DNA of 64,000 nucleotides from Mycoplasmopsis columboralis (GCF_900660675.1 NZ_LR215039.1:372001-436000); one strand, 5' to 3'; shown: positions 1-17,495, counted from the first letter of the stretch. Translations and numbers: made by a program. Notes: generated by a model not told the origin, from the sequence alone.

Positions 1-113
1 GTATCTGCGTTATTTACATTAGCAGTTGAAGATGTTTGAGCTGATAAAGCCATAGCTGGAGTTGCGGCTACAACTGGTGCTAAAATCAATAATTTATTTT
101 TTAATTTTTTCAT
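1..113 (-). CDS. secreted protein, N-terminus only (partial)
   Basis: Only the first 37 codons lie in the window; the gene runs off the left edge. The start at 113 follows an AAAGGA ribosome binding site. The N-terminus (MKKLKNKLLILAPVVAATPA...) has a lysine-rich n-region and a hydrophobic core, as in a Sec signal peptide. No lipobox cysteine is visible in the part present, and the mature sequence that begins is rich in Ser, Thr and Asn. It is therefore probably an exported or surface protein. Function cannot be assigned from this fragment. Confidence 0.6.
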   Translation of the reverse strand, partial: MKKLKNKLLILAPVVAATPAMALSAQTSSTANVNNAD

Positions 114-230
114 AAAAATCCTTTGTAAGTAACTATGTATTTTTAGATAATTATAAGTTTACTTTTTATATTCATAATTATAAGATATTTTTAAAAAAAA
201 TAAATATAAAAATAGACCTATTTAAAAATG

Positions 231-258
231 AAAAACAGGGTAAATTCCCTGTTTTTTT
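231..258 (-). terminator. terminator after tRNA-Ile, possibly bidirectional
   Basis: Ten-base inverted repeat AAAAACAGGG/CCCTGTTTTT with a six-base loop, flanked by T-runs on both strands. It lies 15 nt beyond the 3' end of tRNA-Ile on the minus strand and ends the rplM-rpsI-tRNA unit. Confidence 0.8.
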
Positions 259-272
259 CGGTCAAAATGAAA

Positions 273-350
273 TGGTGCGAACGAATGGACTTGAACCATC
301 GACCTCACGATTATCAGTCGTGTGCTCTAACCAGCTGAGCTACGCTCGCA
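273..350 (-). tRNA. tRNA-Ile (GAU)
   Basis: Complete cloverleaf with encoded CCA at 273-275. The acceptor stem TGCGAGC pairs with GTTCGCA. The anticodon loop CTGATAA gives anticodon GAU, which reads AUC and AUU as isoleucine. It lies 55 nt downstream of rpsI on the same strand and is probably transcribed with rplM-rpsI. Confidence 0.97.
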
Positions 351-405
351 TAGTGTATTCCTATTATATCACTTTTGAAACATAACAGGAATAAAATTAT
401 GAAAA

Positions 406-804
406 TTAACGTTTTGAGAATTGTCTTGAACGACGTGCTTTTCTAAGACCAGGTTTTTTACGTTCTTTAGCACGGGCATCTCTTGTAAGCATTCCAGCTT
501 GTTTAAGAACTGAACGATAGTCCGCACTAGCTTCTAATAAAGCACGAGCAATTCCAAGTCTAATAGCTCCAGCTTGACCACTAAGACCACCACCAGCAAC
601 TTTAACAGAAACATCAAATTGTCCCATTGTTTCAGTTAAAACAAATGGTTGATTTGCATCTTGAAGGTAAATATCTGAAGTTAAGTAATCTTTTGCTCCT
701 CTACCGTTAATTACAAAATCACCTTTTCCAGGTTTAATAATAACACGAGCAACTGAAGATTTTCTTCTTCCTAATCCACGGTATTTAACTTGTTCTTTAG
801 CCAT
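406..804 (-). CDS. rpsI: 30S ribosomal protein S9 (uS9)
   Basis: The 132-residue product has the usual length of bacterial S9. The N-terminal [14 protein letters not shown] block and the basic C-terminal tail ending [11 protein letters not shown] are diagnostic; that tail reaches the ribosomal P site and contacts tRNA. It is the second gene of the conserved rplM-rpsI pair, starting 2 nt after the rplM stop, so translation is probably coupled. tRNA-Ile and a terminator follow. Confidence 0.98.
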   Translation of the reverse strand: MAKEQVKYRGLGRRKSSVARVIIKPGKGDFVINGRGAKDYLTSDIYLQDANQPFVLTETMGQFDVSVKVAGGGLSGQAGAIRLGIARALLEASADYRSVLKQAGMLTRDARAKERKKPGLRKARRSRQFSKR

Positions 805-806
805 AA

Positions 807-1241
807 TTATCTAACCTCTAATCTTTCTGGGTTTTGAGCTTGATGTTTGTGTTCTGAACCAGCGTAAATAAATACATTACGACGTTGTTTGTTTCCTAAT
901 TTTGTGTGTGGAAGCATTCCGTAAATAGCTTTTTCTACTAAAGCGGTTGGTTTTTTAGCTCTAAGTTTTGCAGCATTAATGCTTTTAAGTCCACCAGGGA
1001 AACCTGAGTGTGAATAGTAAATTTTATCTTGTTCTTTTTTTGCTGTTAAAATAGCTTTTTCAGCGTTGATAACAATAACGTTATCTCCCATGTCTGCATG
1101 TGGTGTAAATGTTGGTTTAGTTTTTCCTCTAAGCACTGAAGCAACAAAAGCAGCTAAACGTCCTACAACTTGACCTTCTGCGTCAACAACGTATCATTTT
1201 TTGTCAGCTTTTTGTGTGTTAACAATTGTTGTTTGTCTCAT
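807..1241 (-). CDS. rplM: 50S ribosomal protein L13 (uL13)
   Basis: The 144-residue protein begins [20 protein letters not shown], the standard L13 N-terminus, and carries the [15 protein letters not shown] and [20 protein letters not shown] blocks. The start at 1241 is set by an AGGAGG site 5 nt upstream. The Trp in KKWYVVD is encoded by TGA, so reading with the standard code would lose the first 35 residues. It is the first gene of the rplM-rpsI-tRNA-Ile unit, with a TATAAT box 58 nt upstream. It is an early assembly protein of the large ribosomal subunit. Confidence 0.98.
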
Positions 1242-1298
1242 TTGATCCTCCTACGTTAATTTGTTTGGAATTTATTCGGTTCTATAAATTGCTTTTTA

Positions 1299-1304
1299 AT
1301 TATA
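1299..1304 (-). promoter_or_regulatory. -10 box of rplM-rpsI
   Basis: Perfect TATAAT on the minus strand in the 200 nt gap between rpoC and rplM, 58 nt before the rplM start. No convincing -35 hexamer is visible, which is usual in mycoplasma promoters. The rest of the gap holds only the rpoC terminator. Confidence 0.6.
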
Positions 1305-1401
1305 ACACAAAGACAAAAAACATAAGTATTTTTTTAAATCTTATAAAAAAAGTATTTTGAGATTTTAGATATAACTTTTTAGCACAATTTATGCATCAAA
1401 A

Positions 1402-1427
1402 CAAAAAAGCACCATAAAAATGGTACT
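1402..1427 (-). terminator. rpoBC terminator
   Basis: Stem AGTACCAT/ATGGTGCT with a four-base loop followed by a six-T run on the minus strand, about 15 nt after the rpoC stop. One G-T pair lies in the stem. Confidence 0.8.
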
Positions 1428-1442
1428 TTAAATTATTAGTAA

Positions 1443-5829
<4,387 letters not shown>

Positions 5830-5837
<8 letters not shown>

Positions 5838-8800
5838 AACTTTCTCCTCCGCCATCTAGATATTGATTAATTTCTTCTTCTTCATCACTATCTTGTTGTA
5901 ATAATTCTAATTTCATTCCTAAACCTTTAAGCTCGTTACTTAAAACATTAAATGATTCAGGAATTCCAGGATTTGGAATGTCTTTATTATCAGAAACTAA
6001 CGCGCTATAAAGGGCATTTCTTCCTGAAATATCATCTGATTTATATGTAAGAATTTCTTGAAGAACATTGGTTGCTCCATAAGATTCGATAGCTCAAGTT
6101 TCCATTTCCCCAAATCTTTGACCCCCGTTTTGACTTTTTCCTCCAAGAGGTTGTTGGGTAATAAGAGAATATGGGCCAACACTACGAGCGTGCATTTTGT
6201 CATCAACCATGTGGTTAAGTTTAAGCATATACATAACTCCAACAGAAATTGGTTTGTCAAATTTTCTACCTGTAATTGGGTCAATTAAGGTTTGTTTTCC
6301 ACTTCTGTCTAATCCAGCTTCAACTAGTGCATCTTCAATATCTTTCTTTTTAACTCCATCAAATGAAGGAGTAACGAATTTAACCCCAAGTTTTCTTGCA
6401 GCCATTCCTAAGTGAAGCTCAAGAACTTGTCCGATGTTCATACGTGAAGGAACCCCTTGAGGGTTAAGCATAATGTCAAGAGGTGTACCATCTTCAAGAT
6501 ATGGCATATCTTCTTCCGGAAGAACAATAGAGATAACCCCTTTGTTTCCATGACGACCAGCCATTTTATCTCCGACTTTGATTTTACGTTTTTGAGCAAT
6601 TGAAACTTTAACGATTTTATCAATTCCATCCTCTAAAACATCGCCTTTATCACGAGAAAGAACTTCAACGTGGATTACGGTACCATTGTGACCATTTTTA
6701 ACTTTCAATGAAGTATCTTTAACATTTTGAGGACGTTGTTGAAGAATTGCCATAAGCAATTTTTCTTCTTGGGTAGGATTATCTTCACCTTTTGGAGAAA
6801 TTCTACCAACAAGAACATCGCCAGCTACAACTTCTGAACCTACACGAACAATACCTTGTTCATCTAAGTGTCTAATTGAATATTTTGAAACGTTTGGAAT
6901 ATCATCTCTAGTTAATTGATCCTCACCAGCACGCGATGATCTAAATTGAATAGTTTGTTCTTCAATATGAATTGATGTATAAACATCATCTTTAACTAAT
7001 CTTTCGTTAATAATTACAGCATCCTCAAAGTTGTAACCGTTTCATGTTGTAAATCCAACTAAAACGTTTTTACCAAGAGCCATTTCTCCGTCTTTGAAAC
7101 TTGAACCATCAACTAAAAGATCTCCTTTTTCTACCATTTGACCTATTTCGACAATAGGTTTTTGTTGAATTAAGGTTCCTTGATTTGAACGTTCAAAGTT
7201 TCTAAGGAAATACTTGTCGGTAACTCCTTTATCATTTTTAACATGAATTCTTGAACCATCTACAAAAACAACTTCTCCAGAGTTTTTGGCGGTTAAGTTG
7301 TATGAAGAATATTTAGCAATATCAGCTTCAATTCCTGTTGCAACGTAAGGTGCTTCAGCTTGTAAAAGAGGAACAGCTTGACGTTGCATGTTTGAACCCA
7401 TAAGAGCACGGTTGGCATCATCGTTTTCAAGGAAAGGAATAGCAGCTGCAGCAACTGAAACAATTTGTTTTGAAGAAACCTCAATAAAGTCTACTTCCAA
7501 TGGTGAACCAATGATGTAGTTGTAATCTTTTCTAATTGTTAAACTTGGAGACACGATGCGATTGTTTTCATCAACTTTAACTGATGATTGAGCAAAAGCA
7601 TATCCAATTTCTTCAGCAGCTGTTAAGTACACAACTTCATCATAATTAACAACTCCATCTTTTACTCTAAAATAAGGAGTTTGTAAAAATCCTAAGTCAT
7701 TAACTTTTGCAAAAGTTGCGTAGTTAAGAATAAGTCCGATGTTTGGTCCTTCAGGAGTTTCGATAGGGCAAATTCTACCATAGTGAGTTGAGTGAACGTC
7801 ACGAACTTCAAATTGAGCTGTATCACGGTTAAGACCACCAGGTCCTAAAGAAGTAACTCTACGTTTATTTGAAACCTCTGAAAGAGGGTTAATTTGATCC
7901 ATAAATTGTGAAAGTTTTGAAAGGTTAAAGAATGTTTTCATTTGGTTGGTAACCAATTTGTTATTTGTAACATTTTTACCAGTTACTTTTTCAGGTTCTT
8001 TAGCTCCCATTCTTTCACGAGTTGTTTTTTCTAGTTTTGCTAACGCAACAGACAATTGTCCTTCAAGTAATTCTCCAACACTAACAATTCTTTTGTTAGT
8101 TAATGCATCAGGATCATCATCTTGTCCAATTCCATCAATTAAATTGAAGTAGTAATTCACAACAGCAACAATGTCAGAAATAAGTAAATGAGGTTCTGTA
8201 GATCTAGGATCATTACCTATTACAAGTACAGGCTCATTTTCTCTTTCAGTCATTCATTTTTTATTTGGATAGACTTTGATTTTAACAATTTTGTTTCTTT
8301 TTGCAAGTGTCTTGTTATTTGTAATTAGTTTGTGATATACATGTTCAACATCAATTCCAGGAATAGTTTCAAGAGCTAAAACACCTTCTTTAAAGCCTTC
8401 AGCAATTTCTTTGGCAATGTTGATTGTTACAAATGTATATTTTGGATAAAGCACTTCTCCTGCTTTATTTTTAACATCTTGAGCTAGGTAAGTGTGAGTA
8501 ATACGATCAACAACAGAAAGTTTGTTGTTTAACATATGTCTACCTGTTACTGAAAGATTGTAACGTTTTTTATCAAAAAGAATTCCTGGTAAAAGGCTCT
8601 TTTTAGATTCTTCAGAAATACGATCTCCTTTTCTTAATCCTCTAAAAAGTTCTTCTTGACAAGCGTCAATAATTTCTTCTTTTGTTAATTCGGTATTTGA
8701 AATAAATTTATCTTTTCTGATGGTTTCTTCTAAAAGATCACTTTTTCCAAATAGTTTTCTAACTTCATCTTGGGTGATACCAAATGAACCAAGGAAAGTT

Positions 8801-9432
8801 CCAAGATTGACATTTTTGTTTTTGTCAATTTTTACTTTAACGGTATCAAGTGTATTTGAAGTTGTTTTGTGTGAAATTTCAATTCAAGAACCAATTCTTG
8901 GCAGAACTTCTACTTTGTTGAATAAGTCATCAGATTGTTTATTTCTAACATTCAATCCAAAGTAAGCTCCAGGTGAACGAATAAGTTGAGAAACAATAAC
9001 CTTCTCACTTCCGTTAATGATGAAACTTCCCCCTGAAGTCATGTAAGGAATTTCCCCAATTAAAACTTCATCGGTATTAACCTCTCCAGTTCCGGTGATT
9101 TCTCTTTTTAAAGTTGCATACACTTTAACTGAAAAGTTAATTCCTTTAGCTTTACATTTTTTAATCTCTTCACTTTCTGATGTAGATTTTTTGTAAGGCA
9201 ATTCTAAACGTAAGCTACCTTTAACATAGTCAAGAGAAACTTGTTTATTTGCAGCTTCAATTGGATAAATTTCAAGAAGTTGTTCTTGAATTTTCTTTTG
9301 AATAAACAAATTAAAACTTTCTTTACTTGTTGAAAGGATGTCATCAACAGGATGAGAGTATTTTGTAACAGAATAATCTCTTCTCATTGTCTTAGGCCCG
9401 AACTGACGAACTTTGTAGTTTGTTTGACTCAT
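5830..9432 (-). CDS. rpoB: DNA-directed RNA polymerase subunit beta
   Basis: The 1,200-residue beta subunit. The rifampicin-pocket cluster [20 protein letters not shown] spans about residues 508-526, followed by the conserved GPGGLNRD and [11 protein letters not shown] blocks; the GRHGNKGV active-site motif lies further on. Residue 522, equivalent to E. coli His526, is Asn (codon at 7867-7869), a substitution linked to natural rifampicin resistance in mollicutes. The acidic C-terminus ([12 protein letters not shown]) overlaps the rpoC start. The start at 9432 follows an AAAGGGGAG site. The gpsA terminator lies upstream, so rpoBC has its own promoter in the 120 nt gap, where a TAAAAT box is possible. 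Confidence 0.99.
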
Positions 9433-9554
9433 AACTCCCCTTTGATATAGTAATTTTTAGGTACGTAATAAAAACGCAATTAGTAAATTAATTTTACCAG
9501 AAAATAAATTTATTTATTTACCATTTTTTGGAATATTTTTCACCAAAATTTTAA

Positions 9555-9581
9555 TAAAAAAAATGAGGCTAATTCCTCATT
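9555..9581 (-). terminator. gpsA terminator
   Basis: Seven-base stem AATGAGG/CCTCATT with a six-base loop and a following T-run on the minus strand, 9 nt after the gpsA stop. It separates gpsA from rpoB. Confidence 0.8.
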
Positions 9582-9589
9582 GTGCAAAA

Positions 9590-10591
9590 CTAATTTTTGA
9601 TAAGAAAATCAGTCAATAAAAGCGGTTCTTTTTGACCCTGTAAAATGGTAATAATACTTTCTAACAACGGAACATTTTTAATATTATTTTGTTGCAAAAT
9701 CTTAGCTAAAGTTTTAGCACTTGCATATCCTTCAACAGTTAATTCTTGTTTTTTCAAAGTTTCTTTAAGACCTTTTTCAGCAATTGAGTATCCAAAAGTA
9801 AAGTTTCTACTTTGTGTTGAAGAACAAGTTAGGAAAATATCTCCAATACCAGCTAATTCGAAACCTATAGCCACATTTGTTGAAGGTTTTAATTGTAAAG
9901 CAATTTGTAAAATTTCTTTAGTACCAATTGAAATTAAAGCTGAATGAGAGTTTTTTCCTGGGTGATTAAATGAAGATATACCAATTCCTATTGCTAAAAC
10001 ATTTTTTAGTGCTGCTAAAATTTCACCTGTGTGCTCATCTGCACAAGGAATCAATTGAAAGTAGTGATTGTTGAATTTTTGAATTAAAAGCTCTTCGAAA
10101 TCTTTATTTGAAGCAAAAACATTAATTAAAGTTAGGTGTTCTTCAAAAACTTCTGATGCATAAGAAGGCCCTGCAAAAGTGGCAAAGCTTTTTAAATTAC
10201 GATTTAGCTTTGTTTTAATTAAATCTGATAAAAACTCACCACTAAGATCATCAAAACCTTTTGAAACATTAACAATATTAATTTTTTTGTACTTTAATAT
10301 TGCAGACAATTGTTTTAAAACACTTCTAATTGCAACCGAAGGAATTGCAATAACTGCTGTTTCACAATCTTTTAGAACATACTCTAAATCAGTTGAAGCC
10401 TGAATGTTTTCAGGATTGGTAAATGAGCGGTTTCCAAAATATTTCCGGTTGAAACCTTTATTAATTTCACTTATTTCTTGATCATTAATTCCGTACATTT
10501 TAACATGGTAACCATTTTGAGAAACTACATTTGCAAGCGCACTTGCTCATGCTCCGGTTCCAATAAAAGCTATATATTTAGTTTTTTTCAT
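9590..10591 (-). CDS. gpsA: NAD(P)-dependent glycerol-3-phosphate dehydrogenase
   Basis: The 333-residue enzyme interconverts dihydroxyacetone phosphate and sn-glycerol-3-phosphate, the backbone for membrane phospholipids, in the cytoplasm. The N-terminal Rossmann motif FIGTGAWASALANV (residues 9-22) contains a TGA-coded Trp. Further on are NVSKGF, FAGPSYASEV and the catalytic Lys in AALKNVLAIG, then FELAGIGDIFLTC, all typical of GpsA. The start at 10591 gives the usual length of about 330 residues; starting at the internal ATG at 10498 would delete the NAD-binding motif. tRNA-Trp lies 49 nt upstream, and a terminator follows. Confidence 0.96.
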
Positions 10592-10640
10592 AATAAAAAT
10601 TATATTATTTATACTATTTTAAAAAAATGAAATAAAAAAA

Positions 10641-10715
10641 TGGCAGGAGTAGCAGGATTCGAACCCACAACACACGGGGTTGAAGCCCGTTGTTCTACCG
10701 TTGAACTATACTCCT
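10641..10715 (-). tRNA. tRNA-Trp (UCA), UGA decoder
   Basis: Complete cloverleaf with encoded CCA at 10641-10643 and acceptor stem AGGAGTA/TACTCCT. The anticodon loop CTTCAAC gives anticodon UCA, which reads UGA (and UGG by wobble) as tryptophan. This is direct evidence for genetic code 4 and explains the pervasive in-frame TGA codons. It lies between acpP and gpsA on the same strand. Confidence 0.97.
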
Positions 10716-10732
10716 AAGCCTTTTAATTATAA

Positions 10733-10984
10733 CTAATTTTTTGATTTTTCAATCAACAAAATAATATCATTAATTGTTTTTACTTTCATTAACTCTTCAT
10801 CAGCAATTTCAATACCAAATTTTTCCTCAGCTTCAATAATAATTTCAGCTAAATCAAGCGAATCAATATTAAGTTCTGCTAATAAAGTATTTTCACCAAA
10901 AGATTTTTTAGTGTATTTTTTAAGTTCATTTAGAACGATTTCTTTTACTGATTTATTCATGTTGTAATTATAAAAGTTTTTCAT
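10733..10984 (-). CDS. acpP: acyl carrier protein
   Basis: A small acidic carrier protein (83 residues from this start). The phosphopantetheine attachment motif NIDSLDLAEIIIEAEEKF is clear, with Ser42. The ATG at 10984 overlaps the upstream stop as TAATG, so coupled re-initiation is likely. The ATG at 10960 (MNKSVKEIV) would give a 75-residue protein closer to the usual ACP length; neither has a good Shine-Dalgarno site. Mycoplasmas generally lack fatty acid synthesis, so its acyl substrate is unclear. The order proS, three unknown genes, acpP matches MG_283-MG_287. Confidence 0.95.
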   Translation of the reverse strand: MKNFYNYNMNKSVKEIVLNELKKYTKKSFGENTLLAELNIDSLDLAEIIIEAEEKFGIEIADEELMKVKTINDIILLIEKSKN

Positions 10985-11382
10985 TAATTTGAGTAATCTA
11001 ATTTAAATTTATAGGCTTTTTTATACTCTTTATTTTGATAAACGATTTTAATATAAACATTCAATTCATAATCACTAATTAATTTTCAATTGAAATAAAT
11101 ATCACCATTTGGTAAGTTAACTCTTTTACTTAAATCACTTAATAACTCATAAACTAAATTTTCTGTAATTACTTTTTCACTGTTTTTTGTGGACAAAAGT
11201 TCATTGTAATATTTTTCATCTAAGTCAGGAAATATGTTTTCAACTTCCGTATCATTCTCTTTTGAGACTTTATTTACTGTTGATGTGCTTAGATGTTTAT
11301 AAGCATAATAAGAACCAAAAGATAACAAAATGATTCCAATAGCTACAATAAAATATTTAACTTTATTATTTCATGTATTCAT
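10984..11382 (-). CDS. single-span membrane protein of the acpP cluster (MG_286 position)
   Basis: The 132-residue product begins MNTWNNKVKYFIVAIGIIL, with one hydrophobic helix at about residues 8-28, then a polar, mostly extracytoplasmic domain. I recognise no domain. The gene overlaps the one upstream by 17 nt and ends on the acpP start (TAATG). Its place matches MG_286 in the MG_283-MG_287 arrangement, the main basis for calling it conserved. The Trp at residue 4 is TGA, so the true start is hidden under the standard code. A link to acyl carrier function is only inferred from position. Confidence 0.8.
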
Positions 11383-12484
11383 CTTCGGGTTTTGAATATG
11401 CAAGAAGTTCATTGATATTAGTAATTTTTCGCGAGAGAACTAAATTAAAAAATTTTTCTAAATTAATCACTAATATTTCTCTGTTTGTATTTTCGCTATC
11501 AAAAGGAATTTCAGTAATAAAAAGACTTTTATTTTGCGTTCTCGGAGCTGAAATATTTTTATTAATAAAGAATGTTTTTGAAAATATCAATTTAAAATCT
11601 TTAAATTCTAATCCCAATTGTGTTTGGAGTTCGCCACTAAAATATCTAGGTAATAAAATACCTTTTTTAGCTTCAATAGAGTTATTGAAATTTCAATTAT
11701 AATCACTAGTTAAAGTGTTATAGTGAAAAGGTAAATTATAAGTTTGAATAAAATTATTGTTAAACTCTCAATTATAAATATTCGAATTTATTTGGGTTGG
11801 TTTTAAATTCAATTCTTTATTAAAAAAGTGATCAAACTCAACAAAAGCTTTTTCAAGAAGGGGAGGTGATTTTTTACGATGTTTAATTTTAAGATTAGGT
11901 GATAAATTCGGATTATAAAATACTTCAATTGTTCCTACAGAATTGGTTCTTTTTTGGTTTGATAATTCATTTAAATTAACCAATACATTTAAATAATTAA
12001 AGCTAGTTTTGTGAGCTTTTTCAAACAATAAAAAATTGTATTCGCTCACAATTTTGGCTTTTGCAGTATTAGACTTTACGATAATATTTTGTTCAATCAA
12101 ATTAAAATCACCAAAATCAACATAAAAAATTCCTGCATCCTCGTTATTATTTTTAAAAATTACAACTATACTTTTTAATTTTTTATATTCTAAATTAAGA
12201 TCCTCAAATTTCAGTTTGAAATTATCTAAATGTTCTTTCAAATTTTCAAGTACATATGTTCCATTTACAATTAGAGATACCGATAAATTTAAGTGCTTAA
12301 AATTAGTTAAATTCGATGCAAAATCAATGTCAAAATAACCATTATTAAGTAATTTATCGATACTAAAGTGCACAAAAAATTCTTTGGGTAAATTAATTGA
12401 ATCTCAGCGAGTATTTACTTGCTGATTATTAATTATTTCTACATCTTTGTCAATGTTATATTCATTATGAACTTCAGCAATCAT
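11366..12484 (-). CDS. conserved hypothetical protein of the acpP cluster (MG_285 position)
   Basis: The 372-residue product begins MIAEVHNEYNIDKDVEII. It has no signal peptide or membrane helix and is rich in Asn, Leu, Lys and Phe. A basic patch (LKIKHRKKSP) sits near residue 220. I recognise no domain. TGA Trp codons cut the frame into pieces, but the reading is continuous. It overlaps the upstream HTH gene by 20 nt and the downstream membrane protein by 17 nt, so the set is translated as one operon. Synteny with MG_285 supports it as a real, conserved mycoplasma protein. Confidence 0.85.
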
Positions 12485-12800
12485 AAGCAAAGACCTTTTC
12501 AAGAAATTTATTTATCGCTTCTTTTCTGCGTTTGTAATATGTAGAGCGGGAGAAATAAGTTAAATATCATTTACTTTCCTCTTTGTTTTTATTGTATTCA
12601 CTTAAAAGAATTCTTTGTTCAATCGGATTTAAAGCCTCAATAGCTTTATGGATTCTTAAAGACATTAGTTTTTCTTGTTGTTGGTGCACATCATCACTAT
12701 TAGAAGGCATTACATCAAGTAATTTTCCTAAATATAAAAGTTTTTTAGTTACATCTGATTTTTGTTTTTCTTTTTTGTTAAAAATTGTTTTACTTTGCAT
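12465..12800 (-). CDS. HTH protein, MG284/MPN403-like
   Basis: The 111-residue basic protein has a C-terminal half resembling sigma-70 region 4 or phage ArpU-type activators: ALNPIEQRILLSEY is followed by a recognition-helix-like segment YFSRSTYYKRRKEAINKFL (about residues 81-99). This fits a helix-turn-helix DNA-binding protein. The start at 12800 follows an AGAGGAAA site. It heads the operon HTH, MG_285-like, MG_286-like, acpP, separated from proS by a terminator. It may be a transcription factor, possibly an atypical sigma factor; that is inference from the motif. Confidence 0.75.
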
Positions 12801-12855
12801 AATTTCCTCTATTTAAGTAATAAGAAAATTACTAAAAAACAAAAAATAAATTAAA

Positions 12856-12876
12856 AAACTGCCATTATGACAGTTT
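12856..12876 (-). terminator. proS terminator
   Basis: Nine-base stem AAACTGTCA/TGGCAGTTT with a three-base loop and a T6 run on the minus strand, directly after the proS stop. Confidence 0.85.
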
Positions 12877-12879
12877 CAA

Positions 12880-14316
12880 TTAATACGCTTTAGCAAATAA
12901 CACGTAACGGTTTGTTTTTGCTCTGCAGGCATTAAAAATACAATTTTTCTCTTGTGAAGGTTTGTCAAATTCTTTAGGAATACATCTAGTAGATGCTCCA
13001 GTTTCTTCTTTAATTTGCACCTCTGCTTCATCTGCACAGCAAAAAGGAGCAATAACAAATCTTTGGTCAGCAATGTGCTTTTTGAAATCTTCATAATTAT
13101 CTACAAAAACAGTATTATTATCAAGTCTTATTTTTGCTTGTTCGTATAGATTATCATGAATTAAATCTAAGGTTTTACCAACAATATTTTTAATTTCATC
13201 CACTGAAATTAGTTGTTTTTCTAATGTATCTCTTCTAATTAAAGTTACTAAATTGTTTTCTAAGTCTCTAGGACCTACTTCGATTCTTAAAGGAACTCCT
13301 TGAATTTCACTATTTGAGGCTTTATAACCAGGAGTTTTATCACTACGATCAACTCTAACACGGAATTTTCTACTTAATGTCGCTTCCAATTCATCAACAA
13401 CTTTTTTAACTTGAGGATTCTTATCGGCAAAAAGTTCAAGAATATCAATTTGAACAGGTGCAACTTTTGGAGGAATAATGATTCCACGGTTATCACCGTG
13501 TGTCATAATAATTGCACCAATTAAACGAGTGGTAATTCCTCAAGAAGTACCGTACACATATTCTTTTTCGTTGTTTTTGTTTTTAAATTCAATTTGGTAA
13601 GGTTTAGAGAAATTTTGAGCCAAATAATGGCTTGTTCCTGCTTGGAGTGCTTTTCCATCTTTCATCATGGCTTCAATTGTGTAAGTTGAACACGCTCCAG
13701 CAAATTTTTCATGTGGAGTTTTTTTCCCGACCACTACCGGAATAGCTAAATAATTCTTCAAAAATTTGGCATAAGTGCTAATCATTGTTCGAGTAAGTTT
13801 TCTGGCTTCGATTGCATTCGAATGACAAGTATGACCTTCTTGTCAAAGGAATTCTCTACTTCTTAAAAATGGGTTTGTGGTTTTTTCTCATCTTAAAACA
13901 TTAGCTCATTGATTGTAAATAATAGGTAAATCATTGTACGAATCAATTGATTGTTTGAAAAGTTCAGCGAAAAGAACTTCAGAAGTTGGACGAATAAATA
14001 ATTTTTCACTTAATTCTTTGTTTCCAACGTGAGTTACAGTAGCTAATTCAGGATTGAATCCTTCTAAATGCTCTTTTTCAATTTTGAATAATGATTCAGG
14101 TATAAGTAAAGGTAAATAAACGTTTTGCACACCTTTTTCTTTAAGAATTTTATTAAAGTGTTGTTGAATTAACTCTCAAATACCATATGAATTTGGTAAG
14201 TAAATAATGCTTCCTTTGGTTGAACCATATTTAATTAAATTTCCGTTTTTAACAACATCAGTATATCATTTGGCAAAATCTTGTTCTAAAGGAGTAATTT
14301 TGTCTAATTTTTTCAT
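12880..14316 (-). CDS. proS: prolyl-tRNA synthetase
   Basis: The 478-residue class II synthetase is of the short eukaryote/archaea-like type without the bacterial editing insertion. Motif 2 is near FLRSREFLWQEGHTCHS, and motif 3 lies in the MTHGDNRGIIIPPKVAPVQI region. The C-terminal domain ends with a Cys-containing zinc-like segment and the terminal KAY typical of this type. Several Trp codons (NQWANVLRW, FLWQEG) are TGA. The start at 14316 (MKKLDKITPL) has only a weak ribosome site. It is transcribed alone, ending at a strong terminator. Confidence 0.97.
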
Positions 14317-14363
14317 AGTTTTTTTATTATATAAAAAAACATTTAAATACTGCTTTAAAAGCA

Positions 14364-14386
14364 TAAAAAAATCACCCTAAGGTGAT
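14364..14386 (-). terminator. terminator of the tRNA-Tyr/tRNA-Gln unit
   Basis: Stem ATCACC/GGTGAT with a four-base loop and a T7 run on the minus strand, starting 2 nt past the CCA of tRNA-Gln. Confidence 0.8.
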
Positions 14387-14387
14387 A

Positions 14388-14462
14388 TGGCTGCCCCAGT
14401 TAGATTCGAACTAACGCGTGACGGAACCAAAACCCGCTGCCTTACCGCTTGGCTATGGGGCA
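14388..14462 (-). tRNA. tRNA-Gln (UUG)
   Basis: Cloverleaf with encoded CCA (14388-14390). The acceptor stem TGCCCCA pairs with TGGGGCA. The anticodon loop TTTTGGT gives UUG, reading CAA and CAG. It is 3 nt from tRNA-Tyr and co-transcribed with it. Confidence 0.95.
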
Positions 14463-14465
14463 AAA

Positions 14466-14549
14466 TGGTGGGGGGAGAGGGATTCGAACCCCCGAATCCT
14501 AAGAAAGTGGGTTACAGCCACCCGCATTTGGCCGCTTTGCTATCCCCCC
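14466..14549 (-). tRNA. tRNA-Tyr (GUA)
   Basis: Type II tRNA with a long variable arm, typical of bacterial tRNA-Tyr, and encoded CCA (14466-14468). The acceptor stem GGGGGGA pairs with TCCCCCC. The anticodon loop CTGTAAC gives GUA. It is the first gene of the two-tRNA unit. Confidence 0.96.
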
Positions 14550-14569
14550 GTTTGCTTAATTGCTTAATT

Positions 14570-14575
14570 ATTATA
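14570..14575 (-). promoter_or_regulatory. -10 box of tRNA-Tyr/tRNA-Gln
   Basis: TATAAT on the minus strand 20 nt upstream of tRNA-Tyr, at a suitable distance for initiation just before the mature 5' end. Confidence 0.65.
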
Positions 14576-14617
14576 TAACAAAGATTTTAAAATCAAAAAC
14601 TTTTTTTAAATTTTCAT

Positions 14618-14643
14618 AAAAAAATCAAAGGCTAGGCCTTTGA
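14618..14643 (-). terminator. P-type ATPase terminator
   Basis: Eight-base stem TCAAAGGC/GCCTTTGA with a three-base loop and a T-run on the minus strand, 2 nt after the ATPase stop. Confidence 0.85.
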
Positions 14644-14645
14644 CA

Positions 14646-17354
<2,709 letters not shown>

Positions 17355-17394
17355 AATTCTCCTTTCATTTTTTTAGTTTTATAAGAATAAATTT

Positions 17395-17400
17395 ATTATA
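17395..17400 (-). promoter_or_regulatory. -10 box of the P-type ATPase gene
   Basis: TATAAT on the minus strand (context TTGATATAATAA) 41 nt upstream of the ATPase start, in the divergent gap with the + strand membrane protein genes. Confidence 0.6.
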
Positions 17401-17495
17401 TCAAAACAGATATTTTTAAACTCTTTATTATTCTAATAATAAAGCAGTTTCAATTATAATTTTAATAGCAATATTTATATTATGGAAAGGAAGAT

